NCBI GenBank assembly: GCA_947643615.1
Contig: CANRWO010000013.1
Coordinates: 1 to 64,000 of the forward strand
Source of the DNA: an uncultured Lachnospiraceae bacterium
Lineage (GTDB): Bacteria > Bacillota > Clostridia > Lachnospirales > Lachnospiraceae
Direction of reading: 5' to 3'
Length of the DNA: 64,000 bases
Below, piece after piece: positions 27,376-36,913 of this stretch. The position numbers were made by a program, and so were the translations under genes. The notes under the pieces were generated by a model. It ran no database searches and was not told the origin of the DNA. It saw only the letters and a program-made list of their open reading frames with translations. The first letter of the stretch is position 1. Every line of letters begins with the position of its first letter.

Positions 27376-28415
27376 TACCTGTTCTCCCATTTCGACAGTT
27401 CATCCCGCATATAAGAGATTGTCAACAGCTTCTCTTTTACCTGCTCCACATCCATAAGCTCCGTGTTGTTGGAATTAAATTCCGAAAGCTTTGCCCGCTC
27501 CAGATTACCGTCCGTAAAATATTTGTCGTAGTTCAGGCCACGCTTGTCCGCCGGAACCCTGTAAAAATCCCCCATGTCAATGGCATGGGCGCATTCCTCA
27601 TTGGTAAGCAGCGTTTCATACATCTTCTCCCCATGGCGTATGCCAATCACCTTAATCTCATTGTCCGCATGGAACAATTCTTTCACAGCCTGGGCCAACA
27701 CGTCAATTGTACAGGCAGGCGCTTTCTGCACCATGATATCGCCGCTCTCCGCATTTTGGAAAGCGTAGACTACCAACTCCACCGCTTCCTCCAGGCTCAT
27801 GACAAACCTGGTCATGGAAGGTTCCGTCACAGTAAGCGGTTTACCTTCCTTAATCTGGCTGATAAACAGCGGGATCACGGACCCTCTGGAACAAAGCACG
27901 TTTCCGTAACGGGTGCAGCAAATACTGGTCTCTTCCGCAGGCACAGTCCTGGACTTGGCCACAATGACCTTTTCCATCATGGCCTTGGAAGTACCCATGG
28001 CATTCACAGGGTAAGCCGCTTTGTCCGTAGACAGGCAGATGACCTTCTTAACTCCGGCATCCACCGCGCATTGCAGTACATTTTCTGTTCCCAGCACATT
28101 GGTCTTCACTGCCTCAATCGGAAAAAATTCACATGATGGAACCTGCTTCAACGCAGCCGCGTGGAAAATAAGGTCCACCCCGTGCATTGCTTTGGCGATG
28201 CTCTGTGGGTCCCTGACATCGCCAATATAGAACTTTAGCTTATTACTGTATTGGGGATATTCCCTCTGATAATAATGCCGCATATCATCCTGTTTCAATT
28301 CATCCCGGGAGAAAATTCGTATCTCGCCGATATCCGTCGCCAGAAACCTGTTGAGTACCGCGTTTCCAAAAGACCCCGTCCCACCGGTAATTAATAACGT
28401 TTTTCCTGTGAACAT
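27375..28415 (-). CDS. capE: UDP-GlcNAc 4,6-dehydratase/5-epimerase, CapE-like
   Basis: A 346-residue soluble SDR: LLITGGTGSFGNAVL at the N-terminus, FHAAALKQVPSCE, and the active-site region LSTDKAAYPVNAMGTSKAM, with Met in place of the usual Tyr as known for this dehydratase group. CapE makes UDP-2-acetamido-2,6-dideoxy-L-arabino-4-hexulose from UDP-GlcNAc. It is the first gene of a capE-capF-capG run and has its own promoter candidate at 28564-28592. Confidence 0.9.
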   Translation of the reverse strand: MFTGKTLLITGGTGSFGNAVLNRFLATDIGEIRIFSRDELKQDDMRHYYQREYPQYSNKLKFYIGDVRDPQSIAKAMHGVDLIFHAAALKQVPSCEFFPIEAVKTNVLGTENVLQCAVDAGVKKVICLSTDKAAYPVNAMGTSKAMMEKVIVAKSRTVPAEETSICCTRYGNVLCSRGSVIPLFISQIKEGKPLTVTEPSMTRFVMSLEEAVELVVYAFQNAESGDIMVQKAPACTIDVLAQAVKELFHADNEIKVIGIRHGEKMYETLLTNEECAHAIDMGDFYRVPADKRGLNYDKYFTDGNLERAKLSEFNSNNTELMDVEQVKEKLLTISYMRDELSKWENR

Positions 28416-28563
28416 ATCTAACCTCCAAAATGATTGTCCTTACGCCGTTCTCCGCTGCGTCCTCTCATCTCACCATACAACTTTTAATACCATGCTCCAT
28501 AAATTTTAATTTCTGAAAACAAACTACAAATAGTAATGATTTCATTTCCTTAGTTTAACACGC

Positions 28564-28592
28564 ATTGTACCATTTTACAACGAAAAAGTCAT
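28564..28592 (-). promoter_or_regulatory. promoter candidate for capE-capF-capG
   Basis: Minus strand: ATGACT (28587-28592), 17-nt spacer, TACAAT (28564-28569). The leader to capE would be about 140 nt. A second overlapping pair (TTGTAA, 17 nt, TAAACT) is weaker. Confidence 0.45.
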
Positions 28593-28661
28593 TTTAATCT
28601 CTATTTCTGTGCGTTTGATGCCCCAGAGGGGAGACAGGGCAAAAGCTGTCTTTATGCCAAC

Positions 28662-28690
28662 AAAAAAGCTGTACAATATGCACAGCTTTT
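28662..28690 (-). terminator. Rho-independent terminator after the wbpM-like gene
   Basis: A 9-bp stem, AAAAGCTGT/ACAGCTTTT (28664-28672 with 28682-28690), followed on the minus strand by a run of T at 28662-28667. It separates the wbpM-like transcript from capE. Confidence 0.7.
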
Positions 28691-28886
28691 CATAATACAG
28701 CATTCTTATTCAGTTTGATTCAGTCATTTTCTTCAAATATTCAGATTCCGTCATTGCACACCACGCATTTTCGAGGAGGGCGCTTCAGAAACTTTTTCCG
28801 TCTTCAGCCATAACATTATCCTCTGCCATATATCGGCAAGGCTCTGCCAATCTTTCTAAATGGCACAGTTTAAAAGGCAGCTTCCC

Positions 28887-30752
28887 TTACCCCTCCGGAT
28901 GATACGTGGGAACGATCTCCCGAACGGCCTCCCGAATGTCGGCCGTCTCTGACTTAGCATCCTCACCCAACTTTTTCAGCTGCTTCTCGAACAGTTCCGC
29001 ATCAAACTCGATGGGTTTGCCGATAAAGATCATCTTATTGGCGGTCTTTTTAAGTCCTTCCTCATTCATCAGCAACTCTTCATACATCTTCTCCCCGGGG
29101 CGCAGGCCGGTAAATTTGATCTCTATGTCCTCCCCCACCTTATAGCCGGAAAGCTTGATCAGGTTGGTGGCAAGATCCAGGATCTTAACCGGTTCTCCCA
29201 TGTCTAATACAAAGATCTCCCCGCCCCTGGCGTAAGCCCCTGCCTGAAGCACCAGGGAGACAGCCTCGGATATTGTCATGAAATAGCGTATGATATCAGG
29301 GTGTGTGACCGTCACCGGCCCTCCCTCCGCAATCTGCCGTTTAAACAAAGGGATAACACTGCCGTTGCTGCCCAACACATTTCCGAACCTGACCGCAACA
29401 AAATTTGTCCCGGACTTCTGGTTCATAAGCTGGATCACCATCTCGCAGATCCGTTTGGAAGCTCCCATGATATTTGTAGGGTTTACTGCTTTATCGGTGG
29501 ATATGAGCACAAACTTTTCCGCGCCATACTTGTCCGCAGCCTGAGCGGTCTTATATGTCCCCATGACATTATTCTTAATCGCTTCATTGGGACTGGTCTC
29601 CATCAGGGGCACATGCTTATGTGCGGCAGCGTGGTATACAATATTGGGCCTGTAGGTCTCAAAAATATTGTTAATACGGTTCGTATTCCTGACAGAAGCA
29701 ATCAGCACCTGGAGATCCAGCTCAGGATATTTCCACAGCAGCTCCTGTTGGATATCATAAGCATTATTCTCATAAATGTCCACTATGATCAGCTGTTTTG
29801 GGCAATGTGCCGCAATCTGCCTGCACAGCTCGCTTCCGATGGAACCGCCTCCACCGGTGACCATGACCACTTTCCCCCTGACATATCCCAGCACCTCTTC
29901 CGTATTAATACGGATCGGCTCCCTGCCCAGAAGATCCTCGATCTCCACTTCCTTCAATTTCGCAACGGACACATCCCCGTTGATCAGCTGGTACATTCCC
30001 GGCAAAGCGCGTATTTTACAGCCTGTCTCCTTACAGATATTCAAGAATTCCTGCCTGGTAGTTGCATTGGAAGAAGGGATCGCATAAATAATTTCATCAA
30101 TCCCATATTCCGTCACGGCCTCCAGGATTTTCTCCCTGCCTCCTATGATCGGCACGCCACGGAGCAGCTTTCCATGGCAGCCTGGCTGGTCATCCACAAT
30201 GCATTTTGCCCGCAGATTCAGGTATATGCTGCTCTCTATTTCCTTCAGGATCATATTGGCCGCAGCTCCCGCCCCGATCAGCATCACATTGATTCCTTTT
30301 TTCCTGCCCGTAAGGTCATTCCTTTTATTGTTCAATATCCTCAGGATCCTGTAACCGAAGCGGATGCAGGTAATAAACACCGTCAGCAGGAACCAATACA
30401 GGAGGTAATAGCTTCTGGGCATATCTTGATCCAGCACATAACACATCACTGTCTGGGCAATGGCCGCACAGGTGGTAGCAAAAATAATGTTGATCAGCTC
30501 GTTGGCGCTGGCATAACGCCATACGCTCTTGTACAGCTTCCACAGCGCAAAAAACAGTAAAGTAACTACTATATTGATCAAAATGATGTGTTCAAATTTT
30601 AAAAGGTATTCCAGAGGGATATTGGAAAAGCTAAACTCAAACCGGATATACAGCGCCGCAAACGCCGCCACAATGACCGCCATAATATCCATCAAGATCA
30701 GCGCAATGATCCGGCTCGCCGGAATATCTATAATTCTTCCTTCTTTTCTCAT
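28887..30752 (-). CDS. wbpM: membrane-bound nucleotide-sugar 4,6-dehydratase (WbpM/CapD/PglF-like)
   Basis: A 621-residue protein with four N-terminal membrane helices (to about residue 140), a Rossmann-like domain (VMLIGAGAAANMIL) and a C-terminal SDR dehydratase (VVMVTGGGGSIGSELCRQ, AAAHKHVPLMETSP, ISTDKAVNPTNIMGASKR). Met replaces the catalytic Tyr, as in WbpM and PglF. It makes UDP-4-keto-6-deoxy-GlcNAc, the substrate for the SDR domain of the trifunctional protein. The start at 30752 lies after GAGGG. It is transcribed from a promoter at 30809-30837 and ended by the hairpin at 28662-28690, so it forms its own unit. Confidence 0.88.
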   Translation of the reverse strand: MRKEGRIIDIPASRIIALILMDIMAVIVAAFAALYIRFEFSFSNIPLEYLLKFEHIILINIVVTLLFFALWKLYKSVWRYASANELINIIFATTCAAIAQTVMCYVLDQDMPRSYYLLYWFLLTVFITCIRFGYRILRILNNKRNDLTGRKKGINVMLIGAGAAANMILKEIESSIYLNLRAKCIVDDQPGCHGKLLRGVPIIGGREKILEAVTEYGIDEIIYAIPSSNATTRQEFLNICKETGCKIRALPGMYQLINGDVSVAKLKEVEIEDLLGREPIRINTEEVLGYVRGKVVMVTGGGGSIGSELCRQIAAHCPKQLIIVDIYENNAYDIQQELLWKYPELDLQVLIASVRNTNRINNIFETYRPNIVYHAAAHKHVPLMETSPNEAIKNNVMGTYKTAQAADKYGAEKFVLISTDKAVNPTNIMGASKRICEMVIQLMNQKSGTNFVAVRFGNVLGSNGSVIPLFKRQIAEGGPVTVTHPDIIRYFMTISEAVSLVLQAGAYARGGEIFVLDMGEPVKILDLATNLIKLSGYKVGEDIEIKFTGLRPGEKMYEELLMNEEGLKKTANKMIFIGKPIEFDAELFEKQLKKLGEDAKSETADIREAVREIVPTYHPEG

Positions 30753-30808
30753 GCCATATCCCTCTTCCATACCTAATTCAAATTACTGCCGCTTAACAAA
30801 ACATCAGT

Positions 30809-30837
30809 ATTATATCACCAAATTATTGTAAAGTCTA
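30809..30837 (-). promoter_or_regulatory. promoter candidate for the wbpM-like gene
   Basis: Minus strand: TAGACT (30832-30837), 17-nt spacer, TATAAT (30809-30814). The -35 overlaps the stop codon of the lipoprotein gene. Confidence 0.55.
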
Positions 30838-31950
30838 CAGGATATCTCCCGACCATTCCACATCCACATCGGCACCGCCGCTGCTTCCGGAATCACCACC
30901 ACCAGAGTTGTCACCGGAATTATCGCCGCTGCCATCGCCCTGGTTTCCACTGTTATCTTGGTTTCCGCCACTGTTGTCCTGGTTTCCGCCACCATTATCC
31001 TGATTTCCACCGCCGTCGTCATTGTCATCATCATCTTCATCCGGCACTGGCGTCGGCTTCGGGGTAGGTTTCGGGGTGGGTTTCGGAGTGGGTACAGGCG
31101 TCACTGAAGGCTTGGGTGTAACCGCAGGCTTCGGTGTGGACGTAGGTTTGGGGGTCGGGGTAGGCGCCTGTGTTGTCTCAGGCGTAGGTGTGGCCTGGGG
31201 AATCAGTTCTCCCTTATCGTCATATTGCAAAGTAGTCACTTTATACTCCATCCCTTCCCGGTTGTTCCATAAGTCGTATGCACTTCCGGGCGCAGTGCCC
31301 TCCCGCACTTCGACGGTGTATTCCCCCACAGGCAACCCGGAAGCATAGGTGCCTTCCTCATGGCGTATGTCTCCCGTCCCGCCGTCAAACTGCCACAGGT
31401 GGAACGCCCCTGTATATTCCCCTTCCACCACAGACGCAGTAGTCAGCTGTGTAACGGTTCCGGCCTGCTTCAGCAGTATAACCTCACCCTCCGAACCCTG
31501 ATAGTATACATTGGATACATTCTTTCCGTCAATATCAAATCCCACCTGGACTGTGAGCAGGACTTCCCCGTCCTCCATAAGGTAATACGTCCGGCTGCCT
31601 TCCACAAGCCGGACGGCAAAGGTATCCATCCACGTCTCGCCGCTGACCAAGTGGATCCCCTCGCCCAGGAACTCTTCCAGCTCCAGGTTCTGCCGCATGG
31701 CCCGGAGCGTCTCCAGCGCAGCCGCTTCTTCTTCCTCCGTCAATTCTCCGGTATTATAAAGCAGCTGAATGCCCTGGGCCTCATTATCCTGCTCCGGCGC
31801 AGCATTTGCAGGCTGTGACGTGGCGGACACAAACTGCTGCTCCTCCGATTCCAAAAAAAATCCTATTTCTTCGCTGCCGTCTCCGCAGCCTGTATACAGC
31901 AAGCTCACCGCTGCTACGGAAAGCAGTGCATAAGCCAGTTTCTTTTTCAT
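30835..31950 (-). CDS. lipoprotein with long low-complexity Pro/Thr/Lys and Asn/Gly/Asp tail
   Basis: A 371-residue predicted lipoprotein with KKK and the lipobox LLYTGC near residue 21. Residues 25-240 form a folded part of unknown family (about 215 residues, acidic). The remainder is a [12 protein letters not shown] spacer of about 45 residues, then an acidic DDDDNDD block and repeated GGNQDN units. This looks like a surface protein whose globular part comes first and whose tail spans or contacts the wall. The start at 31950 follows GGGAG. A perfect 6-bp hairpin lies just upstream (31965-31980). No homologous family was recognised. Confidence 0.7.
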   Translation of the reverse strand: MKKKLAYALLSVAAVSLLYTGCGDGSEEIGFFLESEEQQFVSATSQPANAAPEQDNEAQGIQLLYNTGELTEEEEAAALETLRAMRQNLELEEFLGEGIHLVSGETWMDTFAVRLVEGSRTYYLMEDGEVLLTVQVGFDIDGKNVSNVYYQGSEGEVILLKQAGTVTQLTTASVVEGEYTGAFHLWQFDGGTGDIRHEEGTYASGLPVGEYTVEVREGTAPGSAYDLWNNREGMEYKVTTLQYDDKGELIPQATPTPETTQAPTPTPKPTSTPKPAVTPKPSVTPVPTPKPTPKPTPKPTPVPDEDDDDNDDGGGNQDNGGGNQDNSGGNQDNSGNQGDGSGDNSGDNSGGGDSGSSGGADVDVEWSGDIL

Positions 31951-31964
31951 AATAACTCCCATCT

Positions 31965-31980
31965 GCCCGCTTTGGCGGGC
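31965..31980. repeat. GC-rich hairpin, copy 1
   Basis: GCCCGC-TTTG-GCGGGC, a 6-bp stem with a 4-nt loop, placed directly before the ribosome site of the lipoprotein gene. A near copy lies at 38391-38404. It has no T run, so it is not a standard terminator. Confidence 0.6.
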
Positions 31981-32023
31981 GCTTATAAACCCAAAGCCAA
32001 CAAGTGGCTTACATGAAATTTCA

Positions 32024-34189
32024 TCACAACGCGTCGGCGTCGCTCATCAGCTGCTTCAGGAACTTGTAAACCTCCGTCCCCTCTGCATAGCTGCCGCTTT
32101 TCAGCAGTTGATCCGCCAGCGAGTAGATACTTTTGGCCACCACGGGCCCATATACGGTTATCCGGCTGCCGCCGCGTTCCAACACCGCATACCCCCTAAA
32201 GGCATATTCCGTCTTGTATTGATCCACGGGAAGTCCCACCAGCACGGAAGTATAACGGTATCTGCCGTCCACAGTTTCATAAATCTTGTCATCCAGGGTT
32301 CCCGACGGATTTATCCCGTAAGCCATACCGGAAAGCACCTTCTCGCCCCCCAGCACCATGGGATAGCTGCCACGGTTTGCGTTGTTCATGATCAGTGTGC
32401 CATATTCCTTCAGTGTATAACCGTTTACGCCGGAGCTTGTAAGCCGTCCCCTGAGGTCGGCGGAAATGCCCGTTTTATACCGGATACCCGACTTCCCTGT
32501 GATGCGGATGGAAAATCCGTGGTATGTCAACAGATTTGCCATTTCCGGCTGCGCTGTGGCAGCGTAAGCGTTATTAGTATAATCCAAGGTCCACAGGTAC
32601 ATCCCCACCGGCACACCGGAGCCGTTATACTGATAGACCACGGCTGTCTTTGCCGACGCATCCGGCGCCTGGACAATATAATGGCCGTTGCGCACCACCG
32701 CGGTATATGGAATCCCGTCCAGCCATACTGTGGTGTCCGAATACCCGGAAGGAATGGGAAGTACCACATTCGTGGAATAAGTGGGCGCGGCGCAGGGTTC
32801 GGCAGGCATATTATGATACACCGGTATTGTAAACACAAAAGTATTGTCCAGTGACCCTGTCCCTGCATACAGAGCCTTCATGCTTTTTGCCTCCGTTGTG
32901 GGGGCGGAAATATTCTGCATATACTGATGTCCGTAAGTTTCCTTGGGGGTAACATTAAATTTCTGCAGATACAGTGAGTTCTGGCCTCTTTTTATATAAT
33001 TGGCTGAAATGACCTGTGCGCCGCCAAGGATAGACGCATAAGCATTGCTCCACCCCTTTTCCTTTGCGTGCTTTAAGCCTCTTTCAATCACTTCTTGGGT
33101 CTTGTTCCCGGATGCTTTTATATTGAAATAATTGTAATAGCCTTCATATCCCGGATATACCCCCGAGACCAGGCCGGATTCACCGGAACCCTGCTCCTGG
33201 TACACCCTGGAAGCCAGATGGAACGGACTAACCCCTTCATTTACTCCCACCGCCCAGAAAATATGCCCGAAGGTCATGTCGGTCCCCGGCGCATTCTTGC
33301 GGTTATTCATAAAGGTCCTGTCCAGGAACCTGTCCACTGCCGCCTCAGTATGATAGGTGGGATTATAAGTCAACATCTCAAACTGGAAAATGGCATCCTC
33401 CGTCAGGGCATTCCTGGGATCCATATACTGCTTCAGCACCGCCTCAGAGGCATAATACCAGTTTCCGTCGTCATAAAGCCCTTCCTTTGTATAGGCAGGG
33501 AAGGTCCTGTAAACCAGGCTCTTACCGCCAATCAGTTCGTTTGCAATGACTGTATTCCAATCCAAACCTGTATTCATCACTGCAAACGTCCAGTTGGGAT
33601 ACCTCTGCTTCAATGCCGTCAGCGCCGGCCGATAGCTCTCGGGGAACTGCTGAATGTCAGGATATACGACATTCCCCGCGCTGTCAACGGCATATGTGGC
33701 GGCCTGGAAATTCAGCCCGTAGTTCTCTTCCCACCCCAAAAAGCGCTCATCGGAAACCGCCAGATAATATCTGGGCACGTATCCCGTATATTCCGTTTCC
33801 CCGGATAAGAGCCTTACATAATACCATACCTCCGGGTTCTCCTCCTCGTCCATAGTGACATAGACGTCTTCTATGTTCACCAACTGTCCACTGGGAACAT
33901 TGACGGCAGCCTGGCTCTCATAATCGGGTTCTTCTCTTACGGGGTAAAAATCGCTCAAGTACACCAGCGCCATGATCTCCCTCTCCCGGGCCATCTCCGC
34001 CAGTTCAGCCCCCGCCGACTCAATCCATTCTGCCGTTTCCATGTCGAACCCTTCGGAACAGCGGACAGCCGCATTGCCGGAAACAGTCTGCGCCTGAACC
34101 GGAAATCCGGCTACTCCAAGCAGCAGCGCCAATGCCAACGCGCCTGCAAGATGTCTCTTCCCTTTTTTCATCCAACGTATTTTCCTCAT
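32024..34189 (-). CDS. secreted LytD-like endo-beta-N-acetylglucosaminidase
   Basis: A 721-residue exported protein. The signal peptide ([18 protein letters not shown] to about residue 38) is followed by an SH3-like region (around residues 80-150). A GH73/LytD-type glucosaminidase domain lies at about 280-460, with [19 protein letters not shown], in which the Glu of VNEG is the likely catalytic acid, and [13 protein letters not shown]-terminal region of about 250 residues is not recognised. It should cut the glycan strands of peptidoglycan. Three ATGs (34201, 34189, 34171) are possible starts; 34189 gives a typical signal peptide. It lies between the two polysaccharide loci, where wall remodelling would help polymer attachment. 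Confidence 0.75.
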   Translation of the reverse strand: MRKIRWMKKGKRHLAGALALALLLGVAGFPVQAQTVSGNAAVRCSEGFDMETAEWIESAGAELAEMAREREIMALVYLSDFYPVREEPDYESQAAVNVPSGQLVNIEDVYVTMDEEENPEVWYYVRLLSGETEYTGYVPRYYLAVSDERFLGWEENYGLNFQAATYAVDSAGNVVYPDIQQFPESYRPALTALKQRYPNWTFAVMNTGLDWNTVIANELIGGKSLVYRTFPAYTKEGLYDDGNWYYASEAVLKQYMDPRNALTEDAIFQFEMLTYNPTYHTEAAVDRFLDRTFMNNRKNAPGTDMTFGHIFWAVGVNEGVSPFHLASRVYQEQGSGESGLVSGVYPGYEGYYNYFNIKASGNKTQEVIERGLKHAKEKGWSNAYASILGGAQVISANYIKRGQNSLYLQKFNVTPKETYGHQYMQNISAPTTEAKSMKALYAGTGSLDNTFVFTIPVYHNMPAEPCAAPTYSTNVVLPIPSGYSDTTVWLDGIPYTAVVRNGHYIVQAPDASAKTAVVYQYNGSGVPVGMYLWTLDYTNNAYAATAQPEMANLLTYHGFSIRITGKSGIRYKTGISADLRGRLTSSGVNGYTLKEYGTLIMNNANRGSYPMVLGGEKVLSGMAYGINPSGTLDDKIYETVDGRYRYTSVLVGLPVDQYKTEYAFRGYAVLERGGSRITVYGPVVAKSIYSLADQLLKSGSYAEGTEVYKFLKQLMSDADAL

Positions 34190-34348
34190 GGTAACAATCA
34201 TGCCTTTCTATATCCGGAATCCTATGTTCCGGGGTTGTTGTCAGTTTTCGCAACGGCAATGCGGATTCCGTTCTGCAGGTTATACGAACCACATTGCGTA
34301 CTTATAATATCATGAATTTTTCATTTTTCTACCGGCAGTTTCTGCCAC

Positions 34349-35362
34349 TTATTGACGAAGCTTTTTCCACACATATGAATGCTTTAGCTTCCTATGCAGT
34401 ACTCTGATCCCTTTGGGAGAAACGGCAAACAGCGTGTGGTATATCTTATTTTTACCTGATAAAAAAGGGTTCCCCATTGCCTGAACCCAGTTTTTCCTCA
34501 GGTAGCTGACTACCTGCCGGTAAAAAACGTTGTCCCTGCCCATCTGGGAAATGGGGATATGCAGCATATAGTCTATGCGTTGGAAAATGCCGAAGCGGAA
34601 TGCAACATGCTGCAGCCTGGGGTACTTGTCCTTCACCAGGCCATAGACCATGTCCGCATTGACCACATTGTCGGCAAACACCCTGGAAAAGTTTTCCTTA
34701 TCCGCTTTTCTGGAATTGCTCCCTATGCGGTAAAAAACATGGTATCCCCTGTCCGGCAGCGACACGATCCTATGGATCCGCTCTCCCAAAAGGCATACCA
34801 GCAGGTGGAAGTCCTCGTTTAACTCCCCCTCCGGAAATTCCCGGTTCTCCAACACGTCTTTCCGGATCAGCTTGGTGCAGAAAGAGCAGTCCCCACGGTG
34901 CATCAGCAGTTCCTTCAGAAACTTCTCCGCTTCAATGCACTCCGCCTTGTCAGGAGGGATACAGATATCCGGCAGCCTGTTTCCGTCAGGGTCTATCTCG
35001 TCCCTGCCCACCTGCGCCACCGGCACGCCATACTTTTCTATGGCGTCATAAAGCTTTTTGTACATATCCGGCTCCACATAGTCATCGCTGTCTACAAATC
35101 CCAAATATTCCCCTGCCGCCTCACGGATCCCCAGGTTCCTTGCAGATGAGGAGCCGCCGTTCTTTTTATGGAACACGCGGATACGCGGATCTTCCTCCCC
35201 AAACCTGTCGCAGAGATCCCCTGTGTGATCCGTAGACCCGTCGTCCACCAACAGAATCTCTATTCTCGGGTAGGTCTGCTTCTGCAGTGTATCCACACAT
35301 CTGGGCAGATAATCTTCTATATTATATACCGGTACAATAATACTGATCAAAGGGTATTCCAT
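34349..35362 (-). CDS. GT2 family glycosyltransferase
   Basis: A 337-residue GT-A enzyme with PLISIIVPVYNIEDYLPRC, VDDGSTDHTGD, ARNLGIREAAGEYLGF and the metal-binding VDSDDYVEPDM. The C-terminal third is basic with a few amphipathic stretches. It probably adds a sugar of the region B repeat unit. The start at 35362 is chosen because the family begins at this Met; the ribosome site is weak (AAGAG). It is the last gene of the region B biosynthetic run. Confidence 0.8.
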   Translation of the reverse strand: MEYPLISIIVPVYNIEDYLPRCVDTLQKQTYPRIEILLVDDGSTDHTGDLCDRFGEEDPRIRVFHKKNGGSSSARNLGIREAAGEYLGFVDSDDYVEPDMYKKLYDAIEKYGVPVAQVGRDEIDPDGNRLPDICIPPDKAECIEAEKFLKELLMHRGDCSFCTKLIRKDVLENREFPEGELNEDFHLLVCLLGERIHRIVSLPDRGYHVFYRIGSNSRKADKENFSRVFADNVVNADMVYGLVKDKYPRLQHVAFRFGIFQRIDYMLHIPISQMGRDNVFYRQVVSYLRKNWVQAMGNPFLSGKNKIYHTLFAVSPKGIRVLHRKLKHSYVWKKLRQ

Positions 35363-35661
35363 GCCAACTCTTTTCCGCGCTGTTCCTTGCGCATTATGGA
35401 AAGTCCGTCTTCCACTAAAATATCCGCGCATAAGCCGTTCACTATATCACACGATATTACAGCGAAAATGTTTCAAATTTGTTTCACATATATCAATTTC
35501 ACAGAAAGTTCACAAAATGATTCTCCCGGATTGTTCGAAAATCGTTCTCTCAGATAACCACAAAACCGGGATAGTTGTACAGTCTCGGGATTTCGTGCAA
35601 GGAAGCGTAAAACGCCCTGCGGTTTCCCCAGGCGAGATTCCGTACTTTTACAGAAAACTTC
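35363..35661. other. 299-nt spacer between two glycosyltransferase genes
   Basis: AT-rich with several TTTGAAA and GATATA-like hexamers on the minus strand, so a promoter for the downstream GT2 is likely, but no pair has clear spacing. No gene was seen. Confidence 0.4.
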
Positions 35662-36867
35662 TCAGAAGGCACGCTCCATCAGCAGGGGATACATTTTCCT
35701 CTCAGAGACCACCGGAGCTTCCGAAACAGGGCCGGTTTCCGGTACCGACCTCCAGTCTATAGCCTCGGATACATCTCCCGTTTCCAGAAACCCCTGCCTC
35801 ACGCAGAAACCAAGCAGCCTCTCCGCCGCAGTCTCCGCATTCCATTCCCCGGTGATAGTCCCCATGGCATTCCTTCCAAGCCGTGCACAAAGTTCCCCGT
35901 CCTCCAACAGCTTGGCTGTCATTTGGAACAGCGATTCCTCTGATCCGTCGTGATATATCATTCCGTTTTCCCCATGCCGTATCAGATATGGAACCGCTCC
36001 CATCATACTGCTCCCTACCACGGCACAGCCGCTGTTCATGGCCTCATTGACCACGGCTCCCCATCCCTCCTGCCTGTCACTGGTAGCCAGATAGACGCCG
36101 GACTGTTCCATCATGCGGCGGACCTGCACGGGGGTACGGGAACCGTGTAGAGTCACCACATCATGTAACCCCAATTCCTCCACCATGGAAGACACCTGCC
36201 TTTCCATCATTCCGTTGCCCACCATATCCAGGTGAAAGGAAAATCCCTTTTCCTTTAAATAAAGGGCTGTCCTTATGGGCAGCTCCGGGTGCTTCCAGTC
36301 TAAAAAGCGCGCCGCCCACAATATCCTGCCAGGTTGCTTTCCTGCCATCAGCCTATCTTCGTCGTACTTCTTTGTCTCGGGAAAATAACCCCATTTCTTC
36401 ATTTTCCCCGGATACGCCCTCACCAGGTGGAAGTCGCTGGGTACATAGGCGCCTGCACAGAACAGGTAAACCGGTTGGTTGCGGTACCGTGTATGGTCAT
36501 GGTACTTCTTTTTCAGTCCCCTGGGAGAGACAGCCTTCCACTGCCCCGTCTTATACAGGCGCTCGCTGCAGCGGATCACTGTCTTTCCCTCCTGCAGCCT
36601 GGCTTCAACATAGCTCTCATCATCGCTTCCGCCAAAGAAAACCACTCTGGCAGACGCAATCATTTCCCTGCAGCACTCCGGTTCCTCATAATACTTTTTT
36701 AAATAAGGAATATCCGTCTGCTCTTCCCACCCCATCCTTATGCGTTCCTGTTCCATGGGTTCTGTCTGGACAAAAGCAAAGCTTCCCGACAGGAATCCGT
36801 ACATGGCATTGCAAAAGGGAATTTGATGGTGATTTAAATAGTTAGATACGAATACAAAATTGATCAT
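35662..36867 (-). CDS. GT4 family glycosyltransferase
   Basis: A 401-residue GT-B protein. The acceptor half begins NFVFVSNYLNHHQIPF. The donor half shows ILWAARFLDWKHPELPI, LHGSRTPVQVRRMME and the E-x7-E region DRQEGWGAVVNEAMNSGC. The last 40 residues are a low-complexity Glu/Val/Pro-rich tail. It probably builds the region B repeat unit. The ATG at 36867 lies 46 nt after the stop of the next GT4. Confidence 0.8.
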   Translation of the reverse strand: MINFVFVSNYLNHHQIPFCNAMYGFLSGSFAFVQTEPMEQERIRMGWEEQTDIPYLKKYYEEPECCREMIASARVVFFGGSDDESYVEARLQEGKTVIRCSERLYKTGQWKAVSPRGLKKKYHDHTRYRNQPVYLFCAGAYVPSDFHLVRAYPGKMKKWGYFPETKKYDEDRLMAGKQPGRILWAARFLDWKHPELPIRTALYLKEKGFSFHLDMVGNGMMERQVSSMVEELGLHDVVTLHGSRTPVQVRRMMEQSGVYLATSDRQEGWGAVVNEAMNSGCAVVGSSMMGAVPYLIRHGENGMIYHDGSEESLFQMTAKLLEDGELCARLGRNAMGTITGEWNAETAAERLLGFCVRQGFLETGDVSEAIDWRSVPETGPVSEAPVVSERKMYPLLMERAF

Positions 36868-36913
36868 ATTTTTGCCCTTAAAGTAATTTCTAATATCTCA
36901 TTAAAATCATATA

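Larger units (their letters stand above)
28416..28886. other. 471-nt intergenic region between capE and the wbpM-like gene
   Basis: It holds a terminator for the wbpM-like gene (28662-28690) and a promoter candidate for capE (28564-28592). The part from 28691 to 28886 shows no convincing gene, and a short G-C rich inverted motif around 28830-28850 did not reach the level of a feature. Confidence 0.6.
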
